A program made the translations under genes and the position numbers. A stretch of DNA of 64,000 nt from Enterobacter ludwigii (GTDB lineage Bacteria; Pseudomonadota; Gammaproteobacteria; Enterobacterales; Enterobacteriaceae): the NCBI RefSeq assembly GCF_001750725.1, contig NZ_CP017279.1, positions 3,596,001-3,660,000 of the forward strand, written 5' to 3'. Below the pieces are notes generated by a model. That model saw only the letters and a list, made by a program, of their open reading frames with translations, was not told where the DNA came from and did not search any database. Positions 40,883 through 50,517 of this stretch are shown piece after piece (position 1 is the first letter of the stretch; each line of letters starts with the position of its first letter).

Positions 40883-42581
40883 AACCCAGCCCCCCCAGAT
40901 TCGCCTTAATCTGTGCTTCCAGGTTCGCGCTCTCTTCCAACTGATCTTTCAGTTGCGCCGTCAGTCGTGCCATCTTCTCGGCAAAGGGCTCATCATCTTC
41001 GTCCTGCTCGGCAGCACCGACATAGCGCCCTGGGGTCAGGACAAAGTCATTTTTCTTTATATCTTCCAGCGTTGCGGCGAAGCAGAATCCCGCTTCATCT
41101 TCATAGTCTTTATCCGTCTGCCATGCATGGAAGGTATCAGCAATTCTGGCGATATCCTCGCGGGTAAAGTCACGCAGCACGCGGTCTTTCATATAGCCAA
41201 TCTGACGCGCGTCGATAAACAACACTTCGCCTTTACGGTGTGCTTTGCCATTGCCACCGGATTTATCTTTGGTCAGGAACCAGATACAGGCAGGGATTTG
41301 GGTGTTGGTAAACAGTTGCCCAGGCAGCGCCACCATACATTCCACCAGATCCGCTTCAATCAGGTTGCGGCGGATTTCGCCTTCGTTGTTGGTGTTGGAA
41401 CTCATCGAACCGTTCGCCAGCAGCAGCGCCATCGAGCCTTTTGGCGTGAGGTGGTGGATCATGTGCTGCATCCACGCAAAGTTGGCGTTGCCCTGCGGCG
41501 GTGTTCCATATTTCCAGCGCACGTCTTTTTCCAGCTTCGCGTTCCACCACTCCTTCATGTTGAACGGCGGGTTTGCCATCACGAAGTCAGCGCGCAGATC
41601 CGGATGCTGATCGTCCAGCAGGGTATCGGCGTTTTTGCTGCCGAAGTTAAAGTCGATACCCCGGATCGCCATATTCATTGCCGCCAGCTTCCAGGTGGTC
41701 GGGTTCGACTCCTGGCCGTAAACAGAGATATTGCGCTTCTGCTCGGCGGCATTGTACTGCTTCTCGCCCGCGTGCTCTTCAATAAAGCGGTCGCTGGAAA
41801 CAAAGAACCCGCCGGAACCCATCGCCGGGTCATACACGCGCCCGTTGTAAGGTTGCAGCATTTCAACAATCAGGGTGACGATACTTTTTGGCGTGTAATA
41901 CTGGCCGCCCTGCTTACCTTCCGCCAGTGCGAACTGACCGAGGAAATATTCGTATACATGGCCAAGAATATCTTTGCTCTTTAAACTCAGCTTCTCACCG
42001 TTATATTCCGGGTTGCTGAAGTTGGCATCAGAGAAGGTGTTAATCAGCCCGGTCAGTACCTCATTGCCCAACTGGTACTGGCTAATGCGGTTCAGGATGC
42101 CTTTCAGTTTCGGGTTAGTTTTTTCGATTTCATCCAGCGCGTTGTCCACCAGCCAGGAGACGGAGCGCAGCTTCACATCCTGCCCGGTGGTTTCATCCAC
42201 CCACAGCACTGTACCGGTCGGCAAAATCGCTTTCGTTTTCAGCGTATCCCAGCGTGCGGCTTTCGGCACCCAGAAGATGTTCTTCTCGGTGTAGTAATCC
42301 TCGACTTCCAGTTCATCAACAATCGCCTGCGCGTAATCTTCGTCGGAGTCGTAATCATCGCGCGACATGGCGTAGATGTTGTCCGGGTTGCCGACATCGC
42401 GGAACAATGTGATCAGTTCTTGCTGGCGAGCCTCAAAAGCATCGGAGACATACTTCAGAAAGATAAGCCCTAACACTACATGCTTGTAGTTGGCGGCATC
42501 CATGTTGGCGCGCAGCTTGTCAGCCGCCTTCCAGAATTTGTTATCCAGCTCGTTTAGGAATAGCTGTTCAGCGTTGTTCAT
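40872..42581 (-). CDS. hsdM: Type I restriction enzyme, methyltransferase subunit
   Basis: A 569-residue N6-adenine methyltransferase. The helical N-terminal domain (NNAEQLFLNELDNKFWKAAD) is followed by SAM motif I (DPAMGSGGFFVS), and the catalytic NPPF motif in VMANPPFNMKEWW. It protects host DNA with HsdS and joins HsdR for cutting. It is the first gene of hsdM-hsdS-hsdR, with 231 bases upstream that hold no gene I can see. Confidence 0.96.
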   Translation of the reverse strand: MNNAEQLFLNELDNKFWKAADKLRANMDAANYKHVVLGLIFLKYVSDAFEARQQELITLFRDVGNPDNIYAMSRDDYDSDEDYAQAIVDELEVEDYYTEKNIFWVPKAARWDTLKTKAILPTGTVLWVDETTGQDVKLRSVSWLVDNALDEIEKTNPKLKGILNRISQYQLGNEVLTGLINTFSDANFSNPEYNGEKLSLKSKDILGHVYEYFLGQFALAEGKQGGQYYTPKSIVTLIVEMLQPYNGRVYDPAMGSGGFFVSSDRFIEEHAGEKQYNAAEQKRNISVYGQESNPTTWKLAAMNMAIRGIDFNFGSKNADTLLDDQHPDLRADFVMANPPFNMKEWWNAKLEKDVRWKYGTPPQGNANFAWMQHMIHHLTPKGSMALLLANGSMSSNTNNEGEIRRNLIEADLVECMVALPGQLFTNTQIPACIWFLTKDKSGGNGKAHRKGEVLFIDARQIGYMKDRVLRDFTREDIARIADTFHAWQTDKDYEDEAGFCFAATLEDIKKNDFVLTPGRYVGAAEQDEDDEPFAEKMARLTAQLKDQLEESANLEAQIKANLGGLGYEF

Positions 42582-42812
42582 GAAAATCCTCGGGGTAGTT
42601 CGTAGCGAAAAGCAGCCATGCTTTATCGCAAATTCAGTTTTGGAATGCAGTTCGCAAAATGATACCCGGAACGAAGGCGATTACAAACGACACGGCTTCA
42701 AGAAGTTTGCTTTTGCAGGGTAAAAAAGAGGAAACTAGATCACCGTCTCGCTTGCTTATTCTTAAAGAAATGGGACGTTGCCCGTCTGCAAGCCACTTAG
42801 AAAAGAACCCCC

Positions 42813-43646
42813 TCACTTCTGCAATCTATCTGTATTAATGTAAAGCATCTCGACTAGTTCTTTCGCATTTTGACTGTAGTGCAAGGCCCTATGGCAATTG
42901 GGACAAAGTGCAACGCAGTTGCTTGTGGTATCAGCACCTCCTGAAGATAGAGGTATCACGTGATGTACTTCCAGGTATGGGCTACCATCGTTTAAATAAA
43001 ACGGTGCCTTTGCACCACAGTTTTCACAAACACCCTTACTTTGCTGCAAGATCCAAGCTTTCACCGCAGGATCTCTAACATAGACCTTTTGAAGTCGCTC
43101 TACCGCGCCTGGTACTTTATATCCTTTGGGCTTACTCAGAGGTTTTTTTATTAATTTGCTAACTCTTGTATTCAGAACGTTCTCATCATCTGTAGGTTGC
43201 AAGAGATCTGATGATTCTCCATGTATTATTGGTTTCCAAAATTCGCCACTGTTGACTTTAGGAACACTTATCATTATTCGTTTGGTCCTGTTACCAGAAG
43301 GAACTTCTTTTCTACCTGTGCTACTGAAATGAGCTTGATAACTACACATTTCTTGGCGAATATCTCGAGGGCTATTACCTACTAGAGAAAAGTATTCACC
43401 TGGATGGATTTTTCTTTCAGCTATGGACGGCATATGCTTTCTAGCTGTCGATGAGGCAAGATATACAACGACATTATCTACATCGGAATTGATCAGTCGC
43501 TCAATGATACAATCGAGGGCAATATTGTAGTCTTTGTTTCTGTGTGCTGGTCCCCAAGACTCAAGGATTAGGCCATAAACCCCATCTTCTTCATCTACTG
43601 TGCACTCTGCGTTCAGTTCAGTACCGTTTTTATCAAAAACAAGCAT
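42813..43646 (-). CDS. HNH endonuclease
   Basis: A 277-residue protein with a C-terminal HNH nuclease (about 205-262): CENCG, then LEVHHVIPLSSGGADTTSNCVALCPNCHRALH, with two CxxC zinc pairs and the catalytic histidine HH. Residues 1-145 form an unrecognised domain that probably recognises DNA. Such fusions include type IV, modification-dependent enzymes. It lies between hsdM and the broken vsr gene, within a defence cluster, with 86 bases between it and vsr. Target is unknown. Confidence 0.85.
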   Translation of the reverse strand: MLVFDKNGTELNAECTVDEEDGVYGLILESWGPAHRNKDYNIALDCIIERLINSDVDNVVVYLASSTARKHMPSIAERKIHPGEYFSLVGNSPRDIRQEMCSYQAHFSSTGRKEVPSGNRTKRIMISVPKVNSGEFWKPIIHGESSDLLQPTDDENVLNTRVSKLIKKPLSKPKGYKVPGAVERLQKVYVRDPAVKAWILQQSKGVCENCGAKAPFYLNDGSPYLEVHHVIPLSSGGADTTSNCVALCPNCHRALHYSQNAKELVEMLYINTDRLQK

Positions 43647-43732
43647 TATAATGATCTTATGTGAGGGTTTTCTATAAAACTACTATCTATCTATATAAAT
43701 ACGCAACGTTTTATTAAAATTTGTCCGGTCCA

Positions 43733-44140
43733 TCATTCTTTTAAGAACGTTTTCATTTTTTCCAAAAGGATATCTGTTTCTTTAAGTTCGCACTCCCAAA
43801 CCACCAACTTCTGCCAACCCATTTCATGTAGTTTTGATAAATGCAAAGTATCTCTGACTTTGTTTTTCCCCAACCTAACAAACCAGTATTCCTGGTTTGA
43901 CTTTGGCATACGATTTCGCTGACATCCCTCATGACCATGTCAAAAACAGCCATGCACGAAGATAACTTTACGCTTTCCCCAAAACACTAAATCTGGCTTG
44001 CCCGGCAATCGCGGATCGCATAAACGATAACGAAATCCAGCATGATAGACGAGACGTCTAACGATTCTTTCTGAATTGCTATCTCTCCCCTTAACCTTGG
44101 ACATAACATAGCTTCGTTTAGCAGGAGAAACCGTATCCAT
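43733..44140 (-). pseudogene. vsr: Very-short-patch repair endonuclease, broken by an in-frame TGA
   Basis: The frame starts at ATG 44140 (MDTVSPAKRSYVMSKVKG) and reads through the Vsr core (LPGKPDLVFWGKRKVIFVHGCF) before a TGA at 43940-43942. It continues in the same frame as HGHEGCQRNRMPKSNQEYW and ends KMKTFLKE at 43733. The conserved Vsr motif is HGCFWH, so the stop replaces the tryptophan codon (TGG to TGA). About 135 codons in total. No cytosine methyltransferase (dcm-type) gene is next to it. The truncated part lacks most of the zinc and active-site region, so it should be inactive. Confidence 0.9.
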
Positions 44141-44175
44141 CGTAAACCTCGCTATGTTATGTCGTCGCTTAAATG

Positions 44176-44194
44176 CGCTTTCGCATCGAAAGCG
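44176..44194. repeat. 8-base perfect inverted repeat between vsr and the SIR2-like remnant
   Basis: CGCTTTCG-CAT-CGAAAGCG lies in the 80-base gap where the 5' part of the neighbouring gene is missing, so it may mark a recombination junction. Confidence 0.5.
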
Positions 44195-44216
44195 TCTTCG
44201 GCTAAAAACACCAGCC

Positions 44217-44978
44217 AGTAACAATACCCGTACCCATGAGGCGTACGTCCGGATACGTGAATGCCTTATTCAGGCTGTACGAGATGTGCATCCTGAGCAT
44301 GATGAAGTTGATGAACAACTGCCATATATTTACGAGTTTCTGAAAAGATTCAATAAGGTTATTTCGCTTAACTATGATCTGATCGTTTACTGGACAATGA
44401 CATATGGTTTAGATATCAACGATCATCATCGATTTAAGGACTGCTTTCTTGCCAGAGGTCGTTTTGAGCAGGATTGGCAACGGTTAAGAGGAATGCTTGG
44501 AAATGAACAATCTAACACGCTTGTTTTTTACCCACATGGCAGCCTCATATTGTGTCGAAATCGTATCGAACAGGAGAGTAAAATTCATATTCAGAATGCG
44601 GGCTTACTTGAATCGATTCTGAAACGTTGGCAAAGCGAGGAGGTCGTTCCGCTGTTTGTGAGCGAAGGAACGCATGAACAAAAAGTAAACTCTATTCAGA
44701 GCAGTTTCTATCTTTCAACGGTTTACCGGGAAGTTCTCGTCGAACAGTGTGAAAATCTTGTGATTCTAGGCTGGGGCATAGGCGAACATGATGTACATCT
44801 GCTAAAACGAATGGCTGGAGCGGGCATAAAGCGAGTCGCGGTATCCGTTTTCAGAAAAGACCAGGCGTATTGCAATAGAGCCAATCAATTAATCAAAGAT
44901 AATCTTGGGCAAAATATTCTGATAGAGTTTTTTGACAGTGAAAGTCCGAGCTGCTGGAATAAGCCACCCGAAATTTGA
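44217..44978 (+). pseudogene. 5'-truncated SIR2-like DUF4917-family gene
   Basis: The frame from about 44217 encodes 253 residues resembling the middle and end of DUF4917 (SIR2-like) proteins, with FNKVISLNYDLIVYW, FYPHGSLIL and the C-terminal LVILGWGIGEHDVHLLKRM. The N-terminal part with the nucleotide-binding glycine motif, usually about 80-100 residues, is absent. The residues before it read as chance translation from the vsr promoter region. No convincing start codon with a ribosome site is visible. I read it as a remnant joined to vsr by deletion. A functional short form is less likely. Confidence 0.65.
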
Positions 44979-45079
44979 TGCAGGGACCCTAACCCTAACT
45001 AGCAACGACGTAGCGACATGGCTAAAGTGGCGCGTTACTAGACTGTGTTCCTTATATAGATTTAAGTAGATTAAAATTA

Positions 45080-45274
45080 TTATTTTTCAACTGGATATTT
45101 CAAACATTCGTTATGAGCATCTCGACATGGAATAGGAGCTGATTTTGTAAGTATCCCACCTAACCGGACAAGCCACTCTTGTCCTACAGGGGCTGCTAAC
45201 GCATATACTTCAATAAGAGACTTACTCGTCAGGTTATTCTCAACAACAACTCTCTGACGTGGATTGCATAAGCA
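45080..45274 (-). pseudogene. Unidentified C-terminal gene fragment
   Basis: The minus-strand frame ends at TAA 45080-45082 and reads ..VVVENNLTSKSLIEVYALAAP then VGQEWLVRLGGILTKSAPIP. It has a clearly coding amino-acid composition, but no start codon and a stop just upstream. It looks like the tail of a lost gene. I do not recognise it. It overlaps the end of the VOC remnant in another frame. Confidence 0.4.
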
Positions 45275-45603
45275 CTATGGAATCCTTGCCCGTAATGCGG
45301 CCTGTGATCCGGCGCATCTTCATCCGCGCCTCCCAGACTAAGGGCAAGCGCATGCAACTGTCTGATATCTGATATGTCCAATAGAACGGGCGTTCAGCGC
45401 CGCCATCGTGCCATTACCAACCCCGGCGGGTTGTCTGTCAAAGGGCCTGCCGACGCACAATCCGATGGTATGATTTTCGCTGAACGTCCCCAAGATGCGC
45501 CTTCTTCATTCCGGCCTACCTTTGGATGTGCAAGCAATTCCATCAACGGATCGTAGAACGTGATGGCGCGTGGCAGATCGCCGGGCATAATGTAAGAAAA
45601 CAT
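45256..45603 (-). pseudogene. Decayed VOC-family gene, paralogue of the gene at 59378-59770
   Basis: The start MFSYIMPGDLPRAITFYDPLME and the following RNEEGASWG match the intact gene at 59770. A one-base loss near 45490 shifts the frame. The second frame continues as HTIGLCVGRPFDRQPAGVGNGTM, and a further shift gives LHALALSLGGADED and HYGQGFHSAYA. The last residues are replaced by unrelated sequence near 45256. It is a nonfunctional duplicate of the right-hand VOC gene. Confidence 0.85.
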
Positions 45604-45667
45604 CGTCTCTCCTTTATGGAATCAGGGGAGTGAAGATAGTCTGCCTAAATTATTAAGGCTTTGTTCT

Positions 45668-45919
45668 TCACTCGTCTGCTTTATGAGCCCAGGCGGGCAT
45701 TGCCGTCAGATAACGTTTTGAACGCTTCTGTGCTTCTTCCGGGCCGACTTTTTGCCAGGAATCAAGGAAGTTGGCTAAGCCTGATACCGCTTCTTCCCAG
45801 GGTTTAAGATTGCCGTTGCTGTCACAGCAGTACGCGCAATATTGATCGCTGGCACTGTGTGCATCGGGTGCAGACATCGGCATTCCGCAAGCCTGACAGA
45901 ACTTTTCATGTTGTGACAT
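45668..45919 (-). CDS. Small zinc-ribbon protein
   Basis: An 83-residue protein with CQACGMPM near residue 9 and CAYCCDSNG near 28, a probable zinc ribbon, followed by a helical part with LKPWEEAVSGLANFLDSW. Proteins of this type (putative zinc-ribbon, CGMPM motif) occur beside VOC genes in enterobacteria. Function is unknown. It lies between the VOC remnant and the methyltransferase terminator. Confidence 0.8.
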   Translation of the reverse strand: MSQHEKFCQACGMPMSAPDAHSASDQYCAYCCDSNGNLKPWEEAVSGLANFLDSWQKVGPEEAQKRSKRYLTAMPAWAHKADE

Positions 45920-46004
45920 ATGATGCTCCTTATGGTGACATCCTGGTTAATAAACATACACAATCTGTATTGTTCAGGTGATGCATCAGATCAAAGCAAA
46001 GGCG

Positions 46005-46040
46005 AAGCCCCGGTATCTCCAGTCAGAAATACCGGGGCTT
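46005..46040 (-). terminator. Terminator of the topAI-methyltransferase operon
   Basis: AAGCCCCGGTAT (46005-46016) pairs perfectly with ATACCGGGGCTT (46029-46040), 4 bases after the methyltransferase stop. The minus-strand tail (CGCCTTTGCTTTG) is only moderately T-rich, so it might act for both directions. Confidence 0.75.
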
Positions 46041-46044
46041 GTTG

Positions 46045-47685
46045 TTACCTGGCGATAAGCGCGAACACGCCCCAGCCAAAGTATTCCCGCGCGTACGTTA
46101 CGTGGCGTTTCGGCGAGATGTTTAGCTCGGCCCTGACTTCGGCGGCGAAGTCGTCGTCAGGATTAGCCTCCAGCCAGCGGCGCATGGTCAGCCATTTCGC
46201 GGCCTCATACCGGTCCCAGCCTTCCTGATCTGCCAGTACCATTTCCACCACGTCATAGCCGAGATCGTCGAACGCGCCGATAAGCCCCGGCAGCGTCAGG
46301 AAATCAGCCAGTGAGCTGACGCCACAGGCCTGCGCTATCTCGTCCGTTGCCGGAAGCTGACGCCAGTAGGGCTCACCGATGAGCATGATCCCGCCCGGTT
46401 TCAGGCTCTGCGCCAGCAGTTCGACCGTCCCGGCAAACCCACCGGAAATCCATGTCGCGCCGACGCAGGCTGCCACGTCACATTTTTCATTGGCGACGTA
46501 ACCGGCCGCATCATTATGAATAAAATGTACGCGTTCACTGACGCCGAGTTCTTCCGCGCGGCGTCTGGCCTGCGCGGTGAAGAGCGAACTCATGTCGATG
46601 CCAGTCCCCGTAATGCCATGATCCCGGGCCCAGGTGCAGAGCATCTCGCCCGAGCCGCTGCCGAGGTCCAGAATGCGGGTCTCCGGTTTTATGCGCAGCA
46701 CGCGGCCCAGCGTGGCGTACTTCTCTTCGGTGAACGGGTTGTGGATGCGGTGTTCGCTTTCACTGATGGTAAAAATACGTGGGATATCCAATGTGGAATT
46801 CCTTTTATTGCGTTGAGTATTAAGAGGAAGTTCCTCTGAGGTTTTTGCTTTTTCGGCCAGCAGAGCAAACAGCTTTCCTTCAAATGTCTCGCTGACTGGC
46901 CAGTCGTGGCTTTCAGGAGGAGGAAGCAGGGTAAAACCGACATTACCGAGCAGGCTGATGTACTCGTCATCGCGCCAGGCCGTCATCTGGCTGCCGAAAC
47001 GGGTGGTGTGACCGTTTGCTTCTATGGTCCAGAACTGCGTTGAGCTGGTCTGGGCTTCTTCATCCCAGCCATGTTCCGTCAGCAGCAGGTGAGGGACGCC
47101 CAGAAACAGCCCGTCCGGACAGCGTTGCCAGCTCGGTTCAGCCATTCCCTGACGTTTAACTTCCTCGAAAGTATGGACTTCAGTGAGCAGCCTGCCACCC
47201 GGCTCCAGCCACAGCGCGCAGCGGCTGACGAGTGAGCGCGCATCTGCCGTGCTGAACACATTCAGTTCCCCGAACGTCATCATGATGAAATCGAACGATT
47301 TATCTGGCCAATATGCGCGGATATCCTGCTGAACATAGTCGATGTTCAATCCGGCATTCTGCGCCTGCTGACGGGCCCAGCTCACGGATGCCGGTGAGAA
47401 ATCCACGCCGGTGCAGTGAAATCCGCGCTCCGCTAAGCGGTGGGTATAAAAACCGGGGCCGCAGCCGAGATCGAGGATATGTGCGCCAGGGGATAACTGG
47501 CTGGCGATCCACTCGACCTGCCGCTCAATGACCTCCTGCCTGCGGCTGGCCCAGTCGTGGTCCTGCGACAAATGGTTCGCCAGCATGCGCTGGCTGAAGG
47601 CCGGTTCGTCCCAGGGGATTTTGCTCTCCTCCGCTGACAGCCGGATGTGCCGGGAAGCGGAAATAAGGGTGCTGATATCCATCAT
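46045..47685 (-). CDS. Fused double SAM-dependent methyltransferase (N-terminal MTase plus YjhP)
   Basis: A 546-residue protein with two class I SAM-binding domains. The first (about 40-290) has motif I ILDLGCGPGFYTHRLA. The second (about 297-546) starts DIPRIFTISESEHRIHNPFTEEKY, has motif I ILDLGSGSGEMLCTWA, and matches E. coli YjhP (about 248 residues) almost throughout. In K-12 YjhP is a separate protein beside YjhQ and YjhX. Here the junction (LNTQRNKRNST) joins it to another methyltransferase. AAGGAG overlaps the end of topAI, and the start is at 47685 or the next ATG at 47682, so the two genes are translationally coupled. Substrate is unknown. Confidence 0.85.
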   Translation of the reverse strand: MMDISTLISASRHIRLSAEESKIPWDEPAFSQRMLANHLSQDHDWASRRQEVIERQVEWIASQLSPGAHILDLGCGPGFYTHRLAERGFHCTGVDFSPASVSWARQQAQNAGLNIDYVQQDIRAYWPDKSFDFIMMTFGELNVFSTADARSLVSRCALWLEPGGRLLTEVHTFEEVKRQGMAEPSWQRCPDGLFLGVPHLLLTEHGWDEEAQTSSTQFWTIEANGHTTRFGSQMTAWRDDEYISLLGNVGFTLLPPPESHDWPVSETFEGKLFALLAEKAKTSEELPLNTQRNKRNSTLDIPRIFTISESEHRIHNPFTEEKYATLGRVLRIKPETRILDLGSGSGEMLCTWARDHGITGTGIDMSSLFTAQARRRAEELGVSERVHFIHNDAAGYVANEKCDVAACVGATWISGGFAGTVELLAQSLKPGGIMLIGEPYWRQLPATDEIAQACGVSSLADFLTLPGLIGAFDDLGYDVVEMVLADQEGWDRYEAAKWLTMRRWLEANPDDDFAAEVRAELNISPKRHVTYAREYFGWGVFALIAR

Positions 47686-47692
47686 GCTCTCC

Positions 47693-47968
<276 letters not shown>

Positions 47969-48185
47969 TCATCATGTGCAAAACGTGCAAACACACCGCG
48001 GTGTCCGCATTCGATTTCGGCGCATTGATAATCAGTCCGGCCTGAAAAGGTCGGGAAGCTGATTATCGGATGATTACATTCTCCAGCATCAAAGCCTCGG
48101 GTTGAGTTGAAAGGTATTTACGGGGTGAATGATAACACCTAATTTTAGTAAGTGAATACCCAAGGATGAAAAGTGTGATCCCGAT

Positions 48186-48205
48186 GGGAGCCTGTCAGGG
48201 CTCCC
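48186..48205. terminator. Hairpin after the class II aldolase gene
   Basis: GGGAGCC pairs with GGCTCCC, 22 bases after the aldolase stop. The minus strand has only a weak T-rich tail, so this is a modest terminator candidate. Confidence 0.5.
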
Positions 48206-48226
48206 TTATTGAATCGCCTTGCCTTC

Positions 48227-49087
48227 TTAGCCGTAAAGCGCCGCCTTGCCGATGGAGGAGAATAAATCCATCTTCTGGATCACAATCTCTTTCGCTGCAT
48301 CCATTGGCTTAAGGTATAGAGCGTTAGGTTCATGACTTCCTGATTTCAGTTCTTCTTCCAGTGCAATATAGAATGCTTTTTTCATATCGCTGGAAATGTT
48401 GATTTTGCTGACACCGTGCTGGACAGATTCTGCCACCTCAGCATCTTTGTTACCTGAACCACCGTGCAGAACCAGAGGAATGCTCAGTCGCTGCTTAATG
48501 GCTTTCAGTCTCTCGATATCCAGTTTCGGCTGTTTTCCTGCCGGGTATAATCCGTGTGAGGTTCCAATCGCAACCGCTAGCGTGTCGACTCCTGTCTCTC
48601 TCACAAACTGTTCAGCCTGCTGTGGATCGGTATAAAGGATTTCAGCGTGTCCGCCTTCGCTGCTGCCCTCAGCCACACCTATCGTGCCGAGTTCCGCTTC
48701 AACAGATACGCCCGCAGCATGGGCCACTTCGGTAATATGGCGGGTGATCGCAATGTTTTCCTCAAATGGAAGGGCTGAGGCGTCGATCATGACAGATGTA
48801 TAGCCGGTGCGAATGGCCCGCATAACCTGTTCCAGTGTCTGCCCGTGGTCCAGATGGATGACGACGGGCACCGTTGCCTTAATCGCCAGTTCGCGAAGAT
48901 AGTAAATAAAATCATCCCCGGTAAATTCATGCTCATCAGGATGCACTTCAAGAATGACGGGTGAACGAAGTTTTTCTGCAACCTCAATGACGAGCCTGGC
49001 AAACTCGGCAGAGGCAATATTGAATGCGCCAACGCCAAATTTATTTTGCTGAGCTATGGATAAAACGTCTTTCATATTCATAAGCAT
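48227..49087 (-). CDS. Class II ketose-bisphosphate aldolase (GatY/KbaY-like)
   Basis: A 286-residue zinc-dependent aldolase. Metal and substrate motifs are VVIHLDHGQT, GTSHGLYP and LHGGSG. It cleaves a ketose 1,6- or 1-phosphate to dihydroxyacetone phosphate and an aldehyde. It is the last gene of the set regulator-EIIA-EIIBC-aldolase, 2 bases after EIIBC, so its substrate should be the imported phosphoketose. The exact sugar (tagatose, fructose or a deoxyketose) is not determined. AGGAG is 8 bases before ATG 49087. Confidence 0.9.
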   Translation of the reverse strand: MLMNMKDVLSIAQQNKFGVGAFNIASAEFARLVIEVAEKLRSPVILEVHPDEHEFTGDDFIYYLRELAIKATVPVVIHLDHGQTLEQVMRAIRTGYTSVMIDASALPFEENIAITRHITEVAHAAGVSVEAELGTIGVAEGSSEGGHAEILYTDPQQAEQFVRETGVDTLAVAIGTSHGLYPAGKQPKLDIERLKAIKQRLSIPLVLHGGSGNKDAEVAESVQHGVSKINISSDMKKAFYIALEEELKSGSHEPNALYLKPMDAAKEIVIQKMDLFSSIGKAALYG

Positions 49088-49089
49088 GG

Positions 49090-50496
49090 TTACATCTCCT
49101 GTACAGTTTCAGGGCTGTCTTTCTTAATAAAACGAAGAATAAGGGCCGTCAGTAATGCGCCTGCAGCAATAGCAGCGATATAGCTGACAACATGGGTGAT
49201 CACATTCGGAATAAACATGACAAATACGCCACCGTGCGGGGCTCTTGATGCACATCCCAGCGCCATAGAGAGGGCCCCTGCAAGCCCGGACCCTGCAACA
49301 ATGGCAGGGATGACACGTAGCGGATCAGCTACTGCGTAAGGGATTGCACCTTCCGTGATAAAAGACAGGCCAAGAACATAGGTGACTTTGCCGGTGTCTC
49401 TTTCCTGACGGGTAAACTTACGACCAAACAGCGTGGTGGCGAGCGCAATGCCTAACGGCGGTACCATGCCAGCAGCCATGCAGGCGGCAATCGGTTCATA
49501 GATACCTGTCGACATTAGGCCAATAGCAAACATACAGACGGTTTTATTCAGCGGTCCTCCCATGTCGAAGGCCACCATCATGCCTATCATAAGTCCCATG
49601 ATGGCTGCGTTGGTATTCCCGAGGTTCTGAAGAAATAAGGTTAGCGAGTCGAGAAGAAACTTAATGGGCTCGCCAATGACTAACACCATCAACGCACCGG
49701 TAATAAAAACGCTCAGTAACGGGACGATCAGTATCGGCTTCAGGCCTGCCACGGACTTAGGGAGATTGATATATTTCACAATCAGCAGCGTGATATATCC
49801 CGCCAGGAATCCGGCCAGTAGTGCTCCGAGAAATCCCGAACCCGTTTGTATCGCCATCATGCCGCCAACGGCCCCGGAAACCATGCCCATATTGCCGCTA
49901 ATTGATTTACTGATGCCAAGTGAAAGAATGGGCAGCATCAGGGCAAAAGCGGCACCCCCACCGATATCAGAAAGCATTTTTGCAACAGGGCTGAAATTTG
50001 GATCGCCAGGTGTTGCAGCGGTAATGCCAAATGAGAAACTCAGGGCAATCAGAATGCCACCGGCAACCACGAACGGAATCATCAAGTTAACGCCGGTAAT
50101 AAGATGAATATAAATCTGGGAAACGAGAGATTTATCCGTATCTTTTTGTGACTGCTTTTCCGAAATATCTGACGCAAGATACCGTTCAGGCTGTAATTTT
50201 CCAGAAACAATATCATCCAGTAACCCAGATGCATCTTTCGCTGCACGCGTTACCGAGACGCGGATAATGTTTTTATTATTAAAGCGCGAGAGATCAATAA
50301 CCTTATCAGCGGCGATTAAAACTACGTCCGCCTGCCTGATATCATCATCTGTAAAAATATACTCACTTTCAACAGCGCCATGCGTTTCAACAAGTAAGGG
50401 AATGCTTTTTTTACAGGCGTTCTTTTTGAGGTTTGCTTCAGCAAGGTATGTGTGTGCAACGCCAGTTGGACAGGCGGTAATTGCAATGATTTTCAT
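49090..50496 (-). CDS. PTS fructose-family EIIBC permease
   Basis: A 468-residue permease with EIIB cysteine C9 in ITACPTGVAHT and a long EIIC domain with GGPLNK near the middle, the fructose-family motif. It imports and phosphorylates a sugar with the separately encoded EIIA upstream (21-base gap) and passes it to the class II aldolase downstream. Its two domains are shared with the left-hand EIIBC, but the two systems are clearly different in sequence. Confidence 0.92.
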   Translation of the reverse strand: MKIIAITACPTGVAHTYLAEANLKKNACKKSIPLLVETHGAVESEYIFTDDDIRQADVVLIAADKVIDLSRFNNKNIIRVSVTRAAKDASGLLDDIVSGKLQPERYLASDISEKQSQKDTDKSLVSQIYIHLITGVNLMIPFVVAGGILIALSFSFGITAATPGDPNFSPVAKMLSDIGGGAAFALMLPILSLGISKSISGNMGMVSGAVGGMMAIQTGSGFLGALLAGFLAGYITLLIVKYINLPKSVAGLKPILIVPLLSVFITGALMVLVIGEPIKFLLDSLTLFLQNLGNTNAAIMGLMIGMMVAFDMGGPLNKTVCMFAIGLMSTGIYEPIAACMAAGMVPPLGIALATTLFGRKFTRQERDTGKVTYVLGLSFITEGAIPYAVADPLRVIPAIVAGSGLAGALSMALGCASRAPHGGVFVMFIPNVITHVVSYIAAIAAGALLTALILRFIKKDSPETVQEM

Positions 50497-50517
50497 TTTA
50501 TTCTCCTTGTAAGGATG

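Noticed and set aside
40587..41984. Open frame of 465 codons on the plus strand
   Set aside because: It is antisense to hsdM and hsdS, whose motifs and overlaps are convincing.
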